Positions 1 to 9,412 of a stretch of 64,000 nucleotides of DNA are shown here, piece after piece. Made by a program: the position numbers and the translations under genes. The DNA is from Streptomyces filamentosus (GTDB lineage: Bacteria > Actinomycetota > Actinomycetes > Streptomycetales > Streptomycetaceae): contig NZ_BNBE01000001.1 of assembly GCF_014654895.1 (NCBI RefSeq), positions 868,001-932,000 on the forward strand. Direction: 5' to 3'. Numbering within the stretch: position 1 is the first letter of the stretch; each line of letters begins with the position of its first letter. Under the pieces are notes generated by a model that was given only the letters and a program-made list of their open reading frames with translations, was not told where the DNA came from and searched no databases.

Positions 1-1152
1 GAAGGTGCCGGCGTGGGCGCCGGGTTCCCAGGCGTCGAGGCCGGAGCGGTACACGATGACGGCGAGCGGGAGGGAGCCGCCGATGGCCTTGGAGAGGACC
101 ATCACGTCGGGGACGACGCCGCTGTGTTCGACGGCCCAGAAGGTGCCGGTGCGGCCGACGCCGGTCTGGACCTCGTCGACGACGAGGGGGACGGAGTGCC
201 GGGCGGTGATGCTCCGCATGCGGCGCATCCAGGCGTCGGGGGCGGGGAGGACGCCGCCCTCGCCCTGGACGGCCTCCACGATCATCCCGGCGGGGGCGGT
301 GACCCCGCTCTTGGGGTCGTCGAGGAGGGTGGCGGTCCAGCGGGCGGAGAGTTCGGCGCCGCGTTCGCCGCCGACGCCGTAGGGGCAGCGGTACGACTGG
401 GGGTACGGGAGCCGGGTGACGCTGACGTCGTCGGCGCCGCCGGAGACGGCGAGGGCGCCGGCGGTCATGCCGTGGTAGGCGCCGGTGAAGGCGAACAGGC
501 CGCGGCGGCCGGTGGCGGTGCGGACCAGTTTCAGGGCGGCTTCGACGGCGTCGGTGCCGGCGGGTCCGCAGAACTGGATGCGGGCGTCGGCGGCGAGTTC
601 CGGGGGGAGGGTGGCGAAGAGCTCGGAGGTGAAGGCGTCCTTGACGGGGGTGGCGAGGTCGAGGACGTGGAGGGGGGCACCGGAGTCGAGGACCTTGCGG
701 ACGGCTTCGAGGACCACGGGGTGGTTGTGGCCGAGGGCGAGGGTCCCGGCGCCGGAGAGGCAGTCCAGGTACCGGCGGCCGTCGGCGCCCTCGATGGTCA
801 GGCCGCGGGCGCGGACCGGGACGATCGGCAGGGAGCGGGCGTAGGTGCGGGCGGCGGACTCGCGCTGGGCCTGCCGCCGCAGGATGGCCTCGTACCCGCT
901 CCCCGCCGCCGTCCCGTACCCCCGCCGGGTCGACGCGGTGGGCCCGGCGACCGCCGGCGCCTCGGGGCCGGGATCGGAGCCGGAGGCCGTGTCGGGGGCC
1001 GCCTCGAAGGCCGTGTCCGCGCCGGCCGTCGGACCCGTGTCCGTGCCGGCCGTCGCGCCCGCACCCGTGCCCGGGGCCGTGTCCGCGCTCGTGTCCGGTT
1101 TCGTCTCGGGGGGTGTGGGCTGGGTGGCTGGGGCTGATTCGGTCACGGCCAC
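1..1152 (-). CDS. Class III (PLP-dependent) aminotransferase, diaminobutyrate--2-oxoglutarate type, 3' end outside window
   Basis: Reading leftward from a GTG at 1152 (or GTG 1146), the frame stays open to the window edge, so the C-terminus is missing. The first ~70 residues are a low-complexity Thr/Asp/Ala/Pro extension not typical of the family. From about residue 85 the class III aminotransferase fold is recognisable: DCLSGAGTLALGHNHP, the FCGPAGTDAVEAALK and GAYHGMTAGAL segments of the cofactor pocket, VVDEVQTGVGRTG with the conserved Asp, and LSKAIGG with the Schiff-base lysine. A GGGAGGA ribosome site lies 9-10 nt before GTG 1152. Close resemblance to diaminobutyrate aminotransferases, which move an amino group between 2,4-diaminobutyrate and 2-oxoglutarate/aspartate semialdehyde, often for siderophore or ectoine precursors. 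The substrate is inferred, because the neighbours that would settle it lie outside the window. Confidence 0.85.
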   Translation of the reverse strand, partial: MAVTESAPATQPTPPETKPDTSADTAPGTGAGATAGTDTGPTAGADTAFEAAPDTASGSDPGPEAPAVAGPTASTRRGYGTAAGSGYEAILRRQAQRESAARTYARSLPIVPVRARGLTIEGADGRRYLDCLSGAGTLALGHNHPVVLEAVRKVLDSGAPLHVLDLATPVKDAFTSELFATLPPELAADARIQFCGPAGTDAVEAALKLVRTATGRRGLFAFTGAYHGMTAGALAVSGGADDVSVTRLPYPQSYRCPYGVGGERGAELSARWTATLLDDPKSGVTAPAGMIVEAVQGEGGVLPAPDAWMRRMRSITARHSVPLVVDEVQTGVGRTGTFWAVEHSGVVPDVMVLSKAIGGSLPLAVIVYRSGLDAWEPGAHAGTF

Positions 1153-1492
1153 GGCTCGGTGTCCTCCCGCGATAACGGTTGCGTTGCACATCGACGGGCC
1201 GCCGGGCCGCCCTCAAGGGCCCTGCCGAGCGCCGCCGTTGTGTCCCCCGTACGTACCAACGACGGGAACTGCCGGGGAACACGGGCCGGGGGCAAGATCC
1301 TTGGCGTGTCCCGGATCACGTCCTGGCAACGGCCGTACCGGCTCCGGAACCGCGGGCGGGGCGCGTACCGTCCCCTCCGGCACCGGCATAGTGGGGGCAG
1401 TCGGCCCCGCGCCCGTTCGGACACGGGTGCGACCGATGCCCTGACATGCACCAGTTGACGTGAGTAGTACGTAGTCCCAGGGGGATCACGAG
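1153..1492. other. Divergent intergenic region between aminotransferase and protease
   Basis: 340 nt carrying the promoters of two divergent genes. I see no convincing ORF with a ribosome site and no strong hairpin. A TTGACG at about 1455 precedes the protease, but no TANNNT hexamer sits at standard spacing, so I do not call a promoter. Confidence 0.4.
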
Positions 1493-2668
1493 ATGCGATC
1501 GATTCGTCCGCTGCTGACGGCGGCGTCCGCCGTCGCGGCGCTGACGCTCACCGCGACGGCCTGCGGCCCGACCGAGGAGAACGCGGGAGACAAGCCCAGT
1601 GCGCCGGTGAGCGAGAACCCGGTCGACAAGATCAAGATTCCGGAGGACCTGAAGCAGCGGCTGAAGGACCACGGGATCGATGTCGACAAGTGGCGCGACG
1701 GCGAGTGGAGGAACTGGGACAAGGACAAGTGGCTCCGCGAGGCGAAGGACTTCGTCAACCCGATCATCGAGGACCTCTGGGACCCGGGCCGGATGCGGGA
1801 CGCCGAGCGTCCCGAGCGGCCGGTCGAGGAGGAGGACATCTCGGGTGACAAGGGTGTCACCGACCCGACGCCGGACCCGGTGAAGGCGACGGCGGTCGGG
1901 GCGAAGTACCACGCCAACTCGCCGGCCTCCGGCAAGGTGTTCTTCGACAGCCCCGAGGGTTCGATGGTCTGCTCGGCCACCGTGGTGAAGGACCCCGCCC
2001 ACCCGGGCAAGTCCAACATGGTGTGGACCGCCGGCCACTGCGTCCACAAGGGCAAGGAGGGCGGCTGGTACCGCAACGTCGTCTTCGTCCCGTCGTACAA
2101 CGACGCCGCGCTGGAGACCTCCGCGCTGGAGAAGGCGACGCGTGAGCAGATCGCCCCGTACGGCGTGTGGTGGGCGGACTGGGTGAAGACCTCCGACCAG
2201 TGGATCGCCCAGGGCGCGTCCACCGGCGGCGCGGGCGCCCCGTACGACTTCGCGGTGATCCAGGTGACCCCGGAGAAGGGTTCGTCGGGCAAGTCGCTGG
2301 AGGAGACGGTGGGCACGGCCCTGCCGGTCGAGTTCAACGCTCCCGCGGTTCCGAAGATCGCGGACATGACGGCGACCGGTTACCCGGCGGCGCCGCCGTT
2401 CGACGGCCAGAAGATGTTCCGGTGCACCGACAAGCCGGGCCGGCTGTCGCTGATGGCGGAGCAGCCGACGATGTACCGCATCGGCTGCACCATGACGGCC
2501 GGTTCGTCCGGTGGCGGCTGGGTCGCCCAGGGCAAGGACGGACAGCCGGCGCTGGTGTCGAACACCTCGATCGGCCCGTCGACGGCCGGCTGGCTGGCGG
2601 GTCCGCGCCTGGGCCCCGAGGCCAAGGCCATGTTCGACGAGGTGAGCAAGAAGTACGCCGGCCAGTAG
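1493..2668 (+). CDS. Secreted, lipid-anchored trypsin-like serine protease
   Basis: 391 aa. Residues 1-24 form a lipoprotein signal (Arg at 2 and 5, hydrophobic core, LTATAC with C24 as the lipidated cysteine), so the enzyme should sit on the outer face of the membrane. A charged Trp/Lys/Asp-rich linker (about 45-125) precedes a chymotrypsin-fold domain with the full triad: H182 in VWTAGHC, D252 in PYDFAVIQV and S339 in TMTAGSSGGGW. It resembles Streptomyces trypsin-like/glutamyl-endopeptidase relatives. AGGGGG lies about 9 nt before the ATG. It is monocistronic, ending at a perfect palindromic terminator. The protein substrate is unknown. Confidence 0.88.
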   Translation: MRSIRPLLTAASAVAALTLTATACGPTEENAGDKPSAPVSENPVDKIKIPEDLKQRLKDHGIDVDKWRDGEWRNWDKDKWLREAKDFVNPIIEDLWDPGRMRDAERPERPVEEEDISGDKGVTDPTPDPVKATAVGAKYHANSPASGKVFFDSPEGSMVCSATVVKDPAHPGKSNMVWTAGHCVHKGKEGGWYRNVVFVPSYNDAALETSALEKATREQIAPYGVWWADWVKTSDQWIAQGASTGGAGAPYDFAVIQVTPEKGSSGKSLEETVGTALPVEFNAPAVPKIADMTATGYPAAPPFDGQKMFRCTDKPGRLSLMAEQPTMYRIGCTMTAGSSGGGWVAQGKDGQPALVSNTSIGPSTAGWLAGPRLGPEAKAMFDEVSKKYAGQ

Positions 2669-2686
2669 GCGGCGGAAGACCGTGAA

Positions 2687-2732
2687 GAAGGCGTCGGCCC
2701 CCTCCCGGATCCGGGAGGGGGCCGACGCCTTC
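2687..2732. terminator. Perfect 46-bp palindromic bidirectional terminator
   Basis: Arms 2687-2709 and 2710-2732 are exact reverse complements (GAAGGCGTCGGCCCCCTCCC... mirrored), giving a 23-bp stem without mismatch. It sits between the convergent protease (ends 2668) and hflX (ends 2747) and can stop transcription from both sides. There is no long U-tract, as is usual in Streptomyces. Confidence 0.9.
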
Positions 2733-2746
2733 TGTGCCGGTGCCCG

Positions 2747-4240
2747 TCAGTGCGCGGCGGGGACGTACGGTGCGAGGACCGCCGCCAGTTCCTCGTGCAC
2801 CCGGGCCTTGACCAGGGTGCCCTCGGGGGTGTGCTCCTCGGAGAGCATCTCGCCCTCGGCGTGGACGCGGGAGACGAGACCGCCCTGCGTGTACGGCAGG
2901 AGAACCTCGATCTCCACCTCCGGGCGCGGCAGCTCGCGGTCGATCAGGGCGAGCAGCTCCTCGATGCCCTCGCCCGAGCGGGCGGAGACGGCCATGGAGT
3001 GCTTCTCGACGCGGAGCAGGCGCTGGAGGACCAGCGGGTCGGCCGCGTCGGCCTTGTTGATGATCACGATCTCCGGCACGTTCACCGCGCCGACGTCGCG
3101 GAAGACCTCGCGGACGGCGGCCAGCTGCTCCTCCGGGACGGGGTGCGAGCCGTCCACCACGTGCAGGATGAGGTCGGCGTCGGCGACCTCCTCCATGGTG
3201 GAGCGGAACGCCTCGACCAGGTGGTGCGGCAGGTGCCGGACGAAGCCGACGGTGTCGGCCAGGGTGTAGACCCGGCCGGACGGCGTCTCGGCCCGGCGGA
3301 CGGTCGGGTCCAGGGTGGCGAACAGTGCGTTCTCCACCAGGACGCCGGCGCCGGTGAGGCGGTTGAGCAGCGAGGACTTGCCGGCGTTGGTGTATCCGGC
3401 GATGGCGACCGACGGCACCTTGTTCCGGCGCCGCTCCTGCCGCTTGATGTCACGGCCGGTCTTCATCTCCGCGATCTCCCGGCGCATCTTCGCCATCTTC
3501 TCGCGGATGCGGCGCCGGTCGGTCTCGATCTTGGTCTCACCGGGACCACGGGTGGCCATGCCGCCACCGCCGCCGCCACCCATCTGCCGGGAGAGCGACT
3601 GGCCCCAGCCGCGCAGGCGCGGCAGCATGTACTGCATCTGCGCGAGGGCGACCTGGGCCTTGCCCTCTCGGGACTTGGCGTGCTGGGCGAAGATGTCGAG
3701 GATCAGGGCGGTCCGGTCGACCACCTTGACCTTGACGACGTCTTCGAGGGCGATGAGCTGGCCGGGGCTGAGCTCGCCGTCGCAGACGACGGTGTCGGCG
3801 CCGGTCTCGACGACGATGTCCCGCAGCTCCTGGGCCTTGCCGGAACCGATGAAGGTGGCCGGGTCGGGCTTGTCGCGGCGCTGGATGACGCCGTCGAGGA
3901 CGAGGGCACCGGCCGTCTCGGCGAGGGCCGCGAGCTCCGCGAGGGAGTTCTCGGCGTCCTGCACGGTCCCCGAGGTCCAGACGCCGACGAGCACGACGCG
4001 CTCCAGGCGCAGCTGCCGGTACTCGACCTCGGTGACGTCCTCGAGCTCGGTGGAGAGGCCCACGACGCGGCGCAGTGCGGCGCGCTCGGAGCGGTCGAAC
4101 TGGTCGCCGTCCCGGGCTCCGTCGATCTCGTGGCTCCAGGCGACGTCCTCTTCCATCAGGGCATCGGCCCGAAGGCTCTCGGTGCGGCGCGACTGCGCGA
4201 AGCTCTGCTCGTCCTGGGAAGGGGAAGAAGAGGAGGTCAT
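2747..4240 (-). CDS. hflX: GTPase HflX
   Basis: 497 aa from ATG 4240, chosen because AAGGAT sits just upstream and the N-terminus then reads MTSSSSPSQDEQ. HflX binds the 50S subunit and splits stalled 70S ribosomes in a nucleotide-dependent way. The N-terminal HflX domain (about 70-200) is followed by a glycine-rich loop GGGGGGGMATRGPGETKIE (221-239), a helical linker of basic and acidic residues, then the G domain: P-loop GYTNAGKSS (282-290), DTVGF (G3) and NKAD (G4). Its 3' end shares the palindromic terminator with the protease. The M1 peptidase upstream on the same strand ends 207 nt away. Confidence 0.96.
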   Translation of the reverse strand: MTSSSSPSQDEQSFAQSRRTESLRADALMEEDVAWSHEIDGARDGDQFDRSERAALRRVVGLSTELEDVTEVEYRQLRLERVVLVGVWTSGTVQDAENSLAELAALAETAGALVLDGVIQRRDKPDPATFIGSGKAQELRDIVVETGADTVVCDGELSPGQLIALEDVVKVKVVDRTALILDIFAQHAKSREGKAQVALAQMQYMLPRLRGWGQSLSRQMGGGGGGGMATRGPGETKIETDRRRIREKMAKMRREIAEMKTGRDIKRQERRRNKVPSVAIAGYTNAGKSSLLNRLTGAGVLVENALFATLDPTVRRAETPSGRVYTLADTVGFVRHLPHHLVEAFRSTMEEVADADLILHVVDGSHPVPEEQLAAVREVFRDVGAVNVPEIVIINKADAADPLVLQRLLRVEKHSMAVSARSGEGIEELLALIDRELPRPEVEIEVLLPYTQGGLVSRVHAEGEMLSEEHTPEGTLVKARVHEELAAVLAPYVPAAH

Positions 4241-4360
4241 TGGATCCTTACGTCGGTGGAAACGATGGTGTCGGTACAACGTGCGGCGGTGCCGGAAGAT
4301 TCCCTCGCGGGTTTCGCCGGCCGGCCGCGTCGCCGACCTGAAAATGGTGACACGGCCGCC

Positions 4361-4392
4361 GGGCGCCCGTCACCCGGGTTTCCCGGGCGCCC
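4361..4392 (-). terminator. Candidate terminator after the M1 peptidase
   Basis: GGGCGCCCG (4361-4369) and CGGGCGCCC (4384-4392) form a 9-bp GC stem with a 14-nt loop in the gap between the M1 peptidase stop and the hflX start. A weaker signal than the long palindromes elsewhere in the window. Confidence 0.5.
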
Positions 4393-4447
4393 TCGGGCAA
4401 ACCCCGCCGGGCCCCCGGGGAGGGCCCCCGGTGCCCCGTGGATCCTC

Positions 4448-5989
4448 TCAGGGGGCCTTCTGCGCGGGCGGGAGGCTGCGCCAGTCGGGGTGTCCTGGCA
4501 TGGGCGGGGTCTTCTCCCCGTACAGCCACGCCCGGAAGAAGGCGCCGAGCTCGCGGCCGGAGACCTGTTCCGCGAGGGCCGTGAAGTCGGCGGTGGAGGC
4601 GACGCCGTCCCGGTGGACGGCCACCCAGCGCCGTTCCAGCCGGTCGAAGGCGTCGGTGCCGATCGTCTCCCGGAGGGCGTAGAGGACGAGCGCGCTGCCG
4701 TCGTACACGACCGGCCGGAAGAGGCTGATCTTCTGGCCGGGCGCGGGCGGGCGGGGTGCCGCCGGCGGTCCTCCGTCCGCGCGCCAGCCGTCGGAGGCGG
4801 CGTACGCGGCCTTCATGCGCCGTTCCAGGGACTTGCCGGCCGTCTCGTCGGCGTACAGCGCCTCGTACCAGCTGGCGTGTCCCTCGTTGAGCCACAGATC
4901 GGACCAGGTGCGGGGGGAGACGCTGTCGCCGAACCACTGGTGGGCCAGTTCGTGGACCATGACCGCGTCCACGTACCACTGGGGGAAGCGGGGGTCGGTG
5001 AAGAGCCGCTCCTCGAAGAGGGAGAGGGTCTGCGTCTCCAGCTCGAAGCCGGTGGTGGCGTCGGCGATCAGCACGCCGTACGTCTCGAAGGGGTACGGGC
5101 CGACCTTGCCCTCCATCCACTCCAGGTGGCCGGGGGTGCGGCGCAGCCAGGGCTCCATGGCCTCCCGGTCCTGGGTGCGGACCACGTCGCGGACGGGGAG
5201 GCCGTGCGGGCCGGTGCGGTGCAGGACGGTGGAGCGGCCGAGGGAGACCTGGGCGAGTTCGGTGGCCATGGGGTGGCCGACGCGGTAGGTCCAGGTGGTG
5301 GTGGCGCCGTGGTCGACGCGGCCGGTGGGCAGGCCGTTGGCGACGGCCGTCAGCTCGCTCGGGGCGGTGATCCGGAAGGTGAAGAACGCCTTGTCGGAGG
5401 GGTGGTCGTTGGAGGGGAAGACGCGGTGGGCGGCGTCGGCCTGGTTGGCCATGACGAGGCCGTCGGAGGTGCGGACCCAGCCGCCGTTCGCGGCGGGGCC
5501 GCGCGGGTCGCTGGTGTGACGGACGGTGACGGTGACCGTCTCGCCCGCGTCGACGGGGACGATCGGGGTGACGATCAGGTCCTCGCCGCTGGTCTCGTGG
5601 GCGGCGGGCAGGCCGTCGACGGTGACGTCCGAGACGGTGCCGTGGGTGAAGTCGAGGTGGAGCCGGTCGAGGTCGGTGGTGGCGAGGGCGTCGACGCGGG
5701 TGACGGCGGTGAGCGGCTCGGTGTTCACGCCGCTGTAGGTGAGGTCGATGTCGTACGCGAGGACGTCGTAGCCGGGGTTGCCGAGGTGGGGGAAGAGCGG
5801 GTCGCCGATGCCGAGCGGCGTGGGGGCGGGCAGCGCGGCCGCGACCAGGCCCGCGGCGGCGGCGACGAGGGCGGCGGACCGGAGCCAGGGCCGGCGGACC
5901 GGCCGGCGCGGCGGACGCGCGGGGCCGCCGGGGGGCGGGCCGGTGGGGACGGGGGCCGGCGGCGGGACGGGCAGGGAGGTGTGCGCCAT
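4448..5989 (-). CDS. Membrane-anchored M1-family zinc metallopeptidase (aminopeptidase N-like)
   Basis: 513 aa, about half the length of cytosolic PepN: only the N-terminal beta domain and the thermolysin-like catalytic domain are present. A Pro-rich cytoplasmic stretch and basic residues (27-36) precede a single hydrophobic helix (about 36-58) without a lipobox, so it is probably a signal anchor with an extracellular enzyme. The zinc site is complete: H346-E-L-A-H350, then E369 in WLNEGHASW. The GAMEN-like substrate motif is not obvious. No strong ribosome site precedes ATG 5989. It may trim peptides outside the cell; the substrate is unknown. Confidence 0.88.
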   Translation of the reverse strand: MAHTSLPVPPPAPVPTGPPPGGPARPPRRPVRRPWLRSAALVAAAAGLVAAALPAPTPLGIGDPLFPHLGNPGYDVLAYDIDLTYSGVNTEPLTAVTRVDALATTDLDRLHLDFTHGTVSDVTVDGLPAAHETSGEDLIVTPIVPVDAGETVTVTVRHTSDPRGPAANGGWVRTSDGLVMANQADAAHRVFPSNDHPSDKAFFTFRITAPSELTAVANGLPTGRVDHGATTTWTYRVGHPMATELAQVSLGRSTVLHRTGPHGLPVRDVVRTQDREAMEPWLRRTPGHLEWMEGKVGPYPFETYGVLIADATTGFELETQTLSLFEERLFTDPRFPQWYVDAVMVHELAHQWFGDSVSPRTWSDLWLNEGHASWYEALYADETAGKSLERRMKAAYAASDGWRADGGPPAAPRPPAPGQKISLFRPVVYDGSALVLYALRETIGTDAFDRLERRWVAVHRDGVASTADFTALAEQVSGRELGAFFRAWLYGEKTPPMPGHPDWRSLPPAQKAP

Positions 5990-6153
5990 GCGCCAGGGCT
6001 ACCAGGGGCCGCCCCCGCTCCCCCGGCCGACGCGCGCACCCGCCACCCGAAGGAGTCACGCGCGGGTGGACGGCACCCCGGGTCCCACCGGTGGCGGGGC
6101 GGTCCGGGGTCCGGGTCGGAGCGTGGGCGCGGCCCGCGTCGCAGGACCTCGCC

Positions 6154-8313
6154 TCAGAGACCGTGGGTGCGGCCCACGTCGTAGACGCCGGGGACGTCGC
6201 GCATGGCCCTCATGAGGCGGGGGAGTTCGGCGGCGTCGAGGAGTTCGAGGGTGTACGTGTGGCGGACGCGTTGCTCGTTCGGGGGTTCGACGGTCGCGGA
6301 GACGACTTCGGCGCCGGCGGTGGCGATGGCTTCGGTGAGGTCGGCGAGGAGACCGGGGCGGCCGAACGATTCGGCGACGAGGGTGACCCGGCAGTGGGCG
6401 GCGTCGCCCCAGCGGACCGGGACGGCGGTCCGGCCGAGGCGGCGCATGGTGTCCACGGCCGGACAGCCGGTGCGGTGGGCGGTGACGGCGCCGCCGCGGA
6501 CCCGGAAGCCGGTGATCTCGTCGGGGGGCACGGGGGTGCAACAGCCGGCCGGGCGGACCGGGGCCGGAGGCCCACCGTCGAGGTCGGCGTGGAGTTCCGC
6601 GCGGGAGTTGCGGTCGGCGGCGACGCTGAGCTGCGGCCGGGGGGCGGCGGCGGGCTGGTGGGCGGCTTCCGGGTGTGCCTGGAGCCAGGCGGTGATGGCG
6701 ATCCGGGCGGCGGGGGTGCGGGCGTGGTCCAGCCAGGCCGGGGAGGGGCCGGAGCCGGTGTCCTGGGCGAGGAGCAGCTGCACGGTGTCGCCGTCGGAGA
6801 GGGGGGTGCTCAGCGGGGCGAGCCGGCCGTTGACCCTGGCGCCGAGGCAGCCGTGGGCGGCCTCGCCGTGCTGTGCGTAGGCGGCGTCGACGCAGGTGGC
6901 GCCTGCGGGCAGCCCCAGGGTGCCGCCGTCGGCGCGGAAGACGGTGATCTCCCGGTCCTCGGCGAGGTCGGCGTGGAGCGAGTTCCAGAAGGTGTCGGCG
7001 TCGGGGGCGGACTGCTGCCAGTCGAGGAGGCGGGCGAGCCAGCCGGGCCGGGTGGGGTCGGTGCGCTCGCCGTCGCCGGCGGTCTCGAAGCCCTCGGACG
7101 GGTCGGCGGCGTCCGGGGCGGTGCTGTCCGGGGTGGTGGCGTGGGGGCTGCCGAGGGCGACGACGCCCGCCTCCGCGACCTTGTGCATGCGGTGGGTGCG
7201 GATGAGGACTTCGGCGACGGCCCCGTCGGGGGCGGCGATCGCGGTGTGCAGCGACTGGTACAGGTTGAACTTGGGCGCCGCGATGAAGTCCTTGAACTCG
7301 GAGATCAGCGGGGTGAAACAGGTGTGCAGCTCGCCGAGGACCGCGTAGCAGTCGGCGTCCTCGGCGACGAGGACGAGGAGCCGCCCGAAGTCGCAGCCGC
7401 GCAGCTCGCCGCGCTTGAGGCGGGCGCGGTGGACGGAGACGAAGTGGCGGGGGCGGACGAGGACGTCGGCGGCGATGTCCGCCTCGCGCAGGACGGCGGC
7501 GACCTGTTCGGCGGCGGCGGCGAGGGCGTCCGTGGAGCCGGTGCCGGCGGGGCCGGCGATGAGCGCGCGGGTGGTCTCGTACTCCTCGGGGTGGAGGATG
7601 GCGAAGACCAGGTCCTCCAGTTCGGTCTTGAGGGCCTGGACACCGAGCCGTTCGGCGAGGGGGATGAGGACGTCCCGGGTGACCTTGGCGATGCGGGCCT
7701 GTTTCTCCGGCCGCATCACGCCGAGGGTGCGCATGTTGTGGAGGCGGTCGGCGAGTTTGATCGACATGACCCGGACGTCGTCGCCGGTGGCGACGAGCAT
7801 CTTGCGGAAGGTCTCGGGTTCGGCGGCGGCGCCGTAGTCGATCTTCTCCACCTTGGTGACGCCGTCGACGAGGTACGCCACCTCGTCGCCGAACTCCCGG
7901 CGCACCTGATCGAGCGTCACCTCGGTGTCCTCGACGGTGTCGTGGAGGAGGGAGGCGGTCAGGGTGGTGGTCTCGGCGCCGAGTTCGGCCAGGATCAGGG
8001 TGACCGCGAGGGGGTGGGTGATGTACGGCTCGCCGCTCTTGCGGAACTGGCCGCGGTGCGAGGACTCGGCGAGGACGTAGGCCCGGCGCAGCACCGACAG
8101 GTCGGCGTCGGGATGGTGGGCCCGGTGCGCCTCGGCGACGTGGCTGATGGCGTCGGGCAGCCGGTCGCGGGGGGCCGGTCCCGCGGTGGCGCCGAGCAGG
8201 GCGGCCCGGCCGATCCTCCGCAGATCCAGGCGGGCGCGTCCGCGCCTGCGGACGCCCGTGTCGGTGATCGCGGCCTCGGCCGCGCTCACGGGGTTCGTGG
8301 CCTCTGCGCTCAT
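6154..8313 (-). CDS. rshA: RelA/SpoT-homologue (p)ppGpp hydrolase, probable synthetase too
   Basis: 719 aa from ATG 8313, chosen for GGAGG 6 nt upstream; in-frame codons further up lack one. The domain order is that of long RSH proteins: HD hydrolase (about 60-215, with H86 and the HDxxED motif H124-D125..E128-D129), RelA/SpoT synthetase-like (about 275-390), TGS (about 470-530) and C-terminal ACT (about 640-715). The HD residues are intact. In the synthetase domain several positions differ from active enzymes: RPR-H at 288-291 where RxKH is usual, Arg for the next catalytic Lys, and Leu in place of the Arg of the DLxxxR stretch; the Glu of AEVLIRT (E368) is kept. Placed beside dapF and hflX as rshA is in S. 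coelicolor. Hydrolysis is secure, synthesis uncertain. Confidence 0.9.
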   Translation of the reverse strand: MSAEATNPVSAAEAAITDTGVRRRGRARLDLRRIGRAALLGATAGPAPRDRLPDAISHVAEAHRAHHPDADLSVLRRAYVLAESSHRGQFRKSGEPYITHPLAVTLILAELGAETTTLTASLLHDTVEDTEVTLDQVRREFGDEVAYLVDGVTKVEKIDYGAAAEPETFRKMLVATGDDVRVMSIKLADRLHNMRTLGVMRPEKQARIAKVTRDVLIPLAERLGVQALKTELEDLVFAILHPEEYETTRALIAGPAGTGSTDALAAAAEQVAAVLREADIAADVLVRPRHFVSVHRARLKRGELRGCDFGRLLVLVAEDADCYAVLGELHTCFTPLISEFKDFIAAPKFNLYQSLHTAIAAPDGAVAEVLIRTHRMHKVAEAGVVALGSPHATTPDSTAPDAADPSEGFETAGDGERTDPTRPGWLARLLDWQQSAPDADTFWNSLHADLAEDREITVFRADGGTLGLPAGATCVDAAYAQHGEAAHGCLGARVNGRLAPLSTPLSDGDTVQLLLAQDTGSGPSPAWLDHARTPAARIAITAWLQAHPEAAHQPAAAPRPQLSVAADRNSRAELHADLDGGPPAPVRPAGCCTPVPPDEITGFRVRGGAVTAHRTGCPAVDTMRRLGRTAVPVRWGDAAHCRVTLVAESFGRPGLLADLTEAIATAGAEVVSATVEPPNEQRVRHTYTLELLDAAELPRLMRAMRDVPGVYDVGRTHGL

Positions 8314-8477
8314 GGGGCACCTCCGGCGACGTCGACCGGCGGTGGACGGGCGGGGAGAGCCCGGGGGGCCGGTGCTTGATGCTACCGACCCCACCACGTG
8401 GCGCAGTCACGCTCTCGCCCAGCGTGAATCGGATCACCCATTCGAGCGATCCCGGAGTCGTTGACTGTTTCGATTCG

Positions 8478-8499
8478 ACCGCCCGGGCGGACGGGCGGT
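8478..8499 (-). terminator. Candidate terminator downstream of dapF
   Basis: ACCGCCCG (8478-8485) and CGGGCGGT (8492-8499) give an 8-bp stem with a 6-nt loop, 31 nt past the dapF stop on the minus strand and before rshA. A TAGCAT (rc of 8379-8384) with TGACTG 19 bp upstream further left could be the rshA promoter, which would fit separate transcription of rshA. Confidence 0.5.
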
Positions 8500-8529
8500 G
8501 GACAGCGGGTGAAGGACGGGGGCGGGAAC

Positions 8530-9405
8530 TCAGCCGGCGGCGAGCCAGGAGGGGTCCAGGGTGCCTTCGGCGACGATGACGGCGGGGCCGGTCATCTCGA
8601 TCTGGCCGTCGGGGTGCTCGGTGATGACCAGGGTGCCGCCGAGGACGTCCACGGTGTACGAGACGGGGGCGCCGGTCTCGGCCGGGTCCGTGCCGTCGCG
8701 GCGGGCGGCGGCGACGGCCACGGCGCAGGCGCCGGTGCCGCAGGAGCGGGTCTCGGCGGCGCCGCGCTCGTGGACCCGCATGGCGACGTGGCGGGGGCCC
8801 CGGTCCGCGACGAACTCGATGTTGACCCCGTCCGGGTAGACCGCCGCGGGCTCGTACGGCGGCTCGTCGTACAGCGTGCCCGCGTGGGCGAGGTCCTCGA
8901 CGAAGGCGACCGCGTGCGGATTGCCCATGTTCACGTTGCGCGCGGGCCAGCTGCGGCCGTCGACGGCGACCGTGACGCCCTCCTCGGGGAGGACGGCGCG
9001 GCCCATGGCGACGGTGACGGAGCCGTCCTTGTCGAGGTGGACGTGCTTGACGCCGCCGCGGGTGGCGACCGCGACCTCTCCGGCGGTGACGTGGCCGGCG
9101 TGCTCCAGGTAGCGGGCGAAGACCCGGACGCCGTTGCCGCACATCTCGGCGACCGTGCCGTCGGCGTTGCGGTAGTCCATGAACCACTCGGCCTCGTCGG
9201 CCATGGCGCGGGCCTCGGGGTGGGCGGCGGTCCGCACGACGTGCAGCACGCCGTCGCCGCCGAGTCCGGCGCGGCGGTCGCAGAGCCGGGCGACGAGGGC
9301 GGGGGGCAGGTCGATCTCGTTCTCCGCGTCGGGGACGATCACGAAGTCGTTCTCGGTGCCGTGGCCCTTGAGGTAACGGAGCGGGGTGGTCTGCGTGCTG
9401 GTCAC
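8530..9405 (-). CDS. dapF: Diaminopimelate epimerase
   Basis: 291 aa. Interconverts LL- and meso-diaminopimelate in the lysine/peptidoglycan pathway (Streptomyces walls use the LL form). The two catalytic cysteines are present: C89 in EMCGNGVR and C221 in RSCGTGACA. FLKGHGTENDF-like YLKGHGTENDF marks the N-terminus. Start GTG 9405 was preferred over the upstream in-frame GTG 9453 because it fits family length and because TACAGT lies exactly 7 nt before it with no ribosome site, as expected for a leaderless mRNA. Confidence 0.96.
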   Translation of the reverse strand: MTSTQTTPLRYLKGHGTENDFVIVPDAENEIDLPPALVARLCDRRAGLGGDGVLHVVRTAAHPEARAMADEAEWFMDYRNADGTVAEMCGNGVRVFARYLEHAGHVTAGEVAVATRGGVKHVHLDKDGSVTVAMGRAVLPEEGVTVAVDGRSWPARNVNMGNPHAVAFVEDLAHAGTLYDEPPYEPAAVYPDGVNIEFVADRGPRHVAMRVHERGAAETRSCGTGACAVAVAAARRDGTDPAETGAPVSYTVDVLGGTLVITEHPDGQIEMTGPAVIVAEGTLDPSWLAAG

Positions 9406-9412
9406 GAGATCA

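Noticed and set aside
2750..6184. 1,144-codon + strand frame across hflX and the M1 peptidase
   Set aside because: Antisense shadow of two clear genes, Gly/Arg/Val-rich, no domain.
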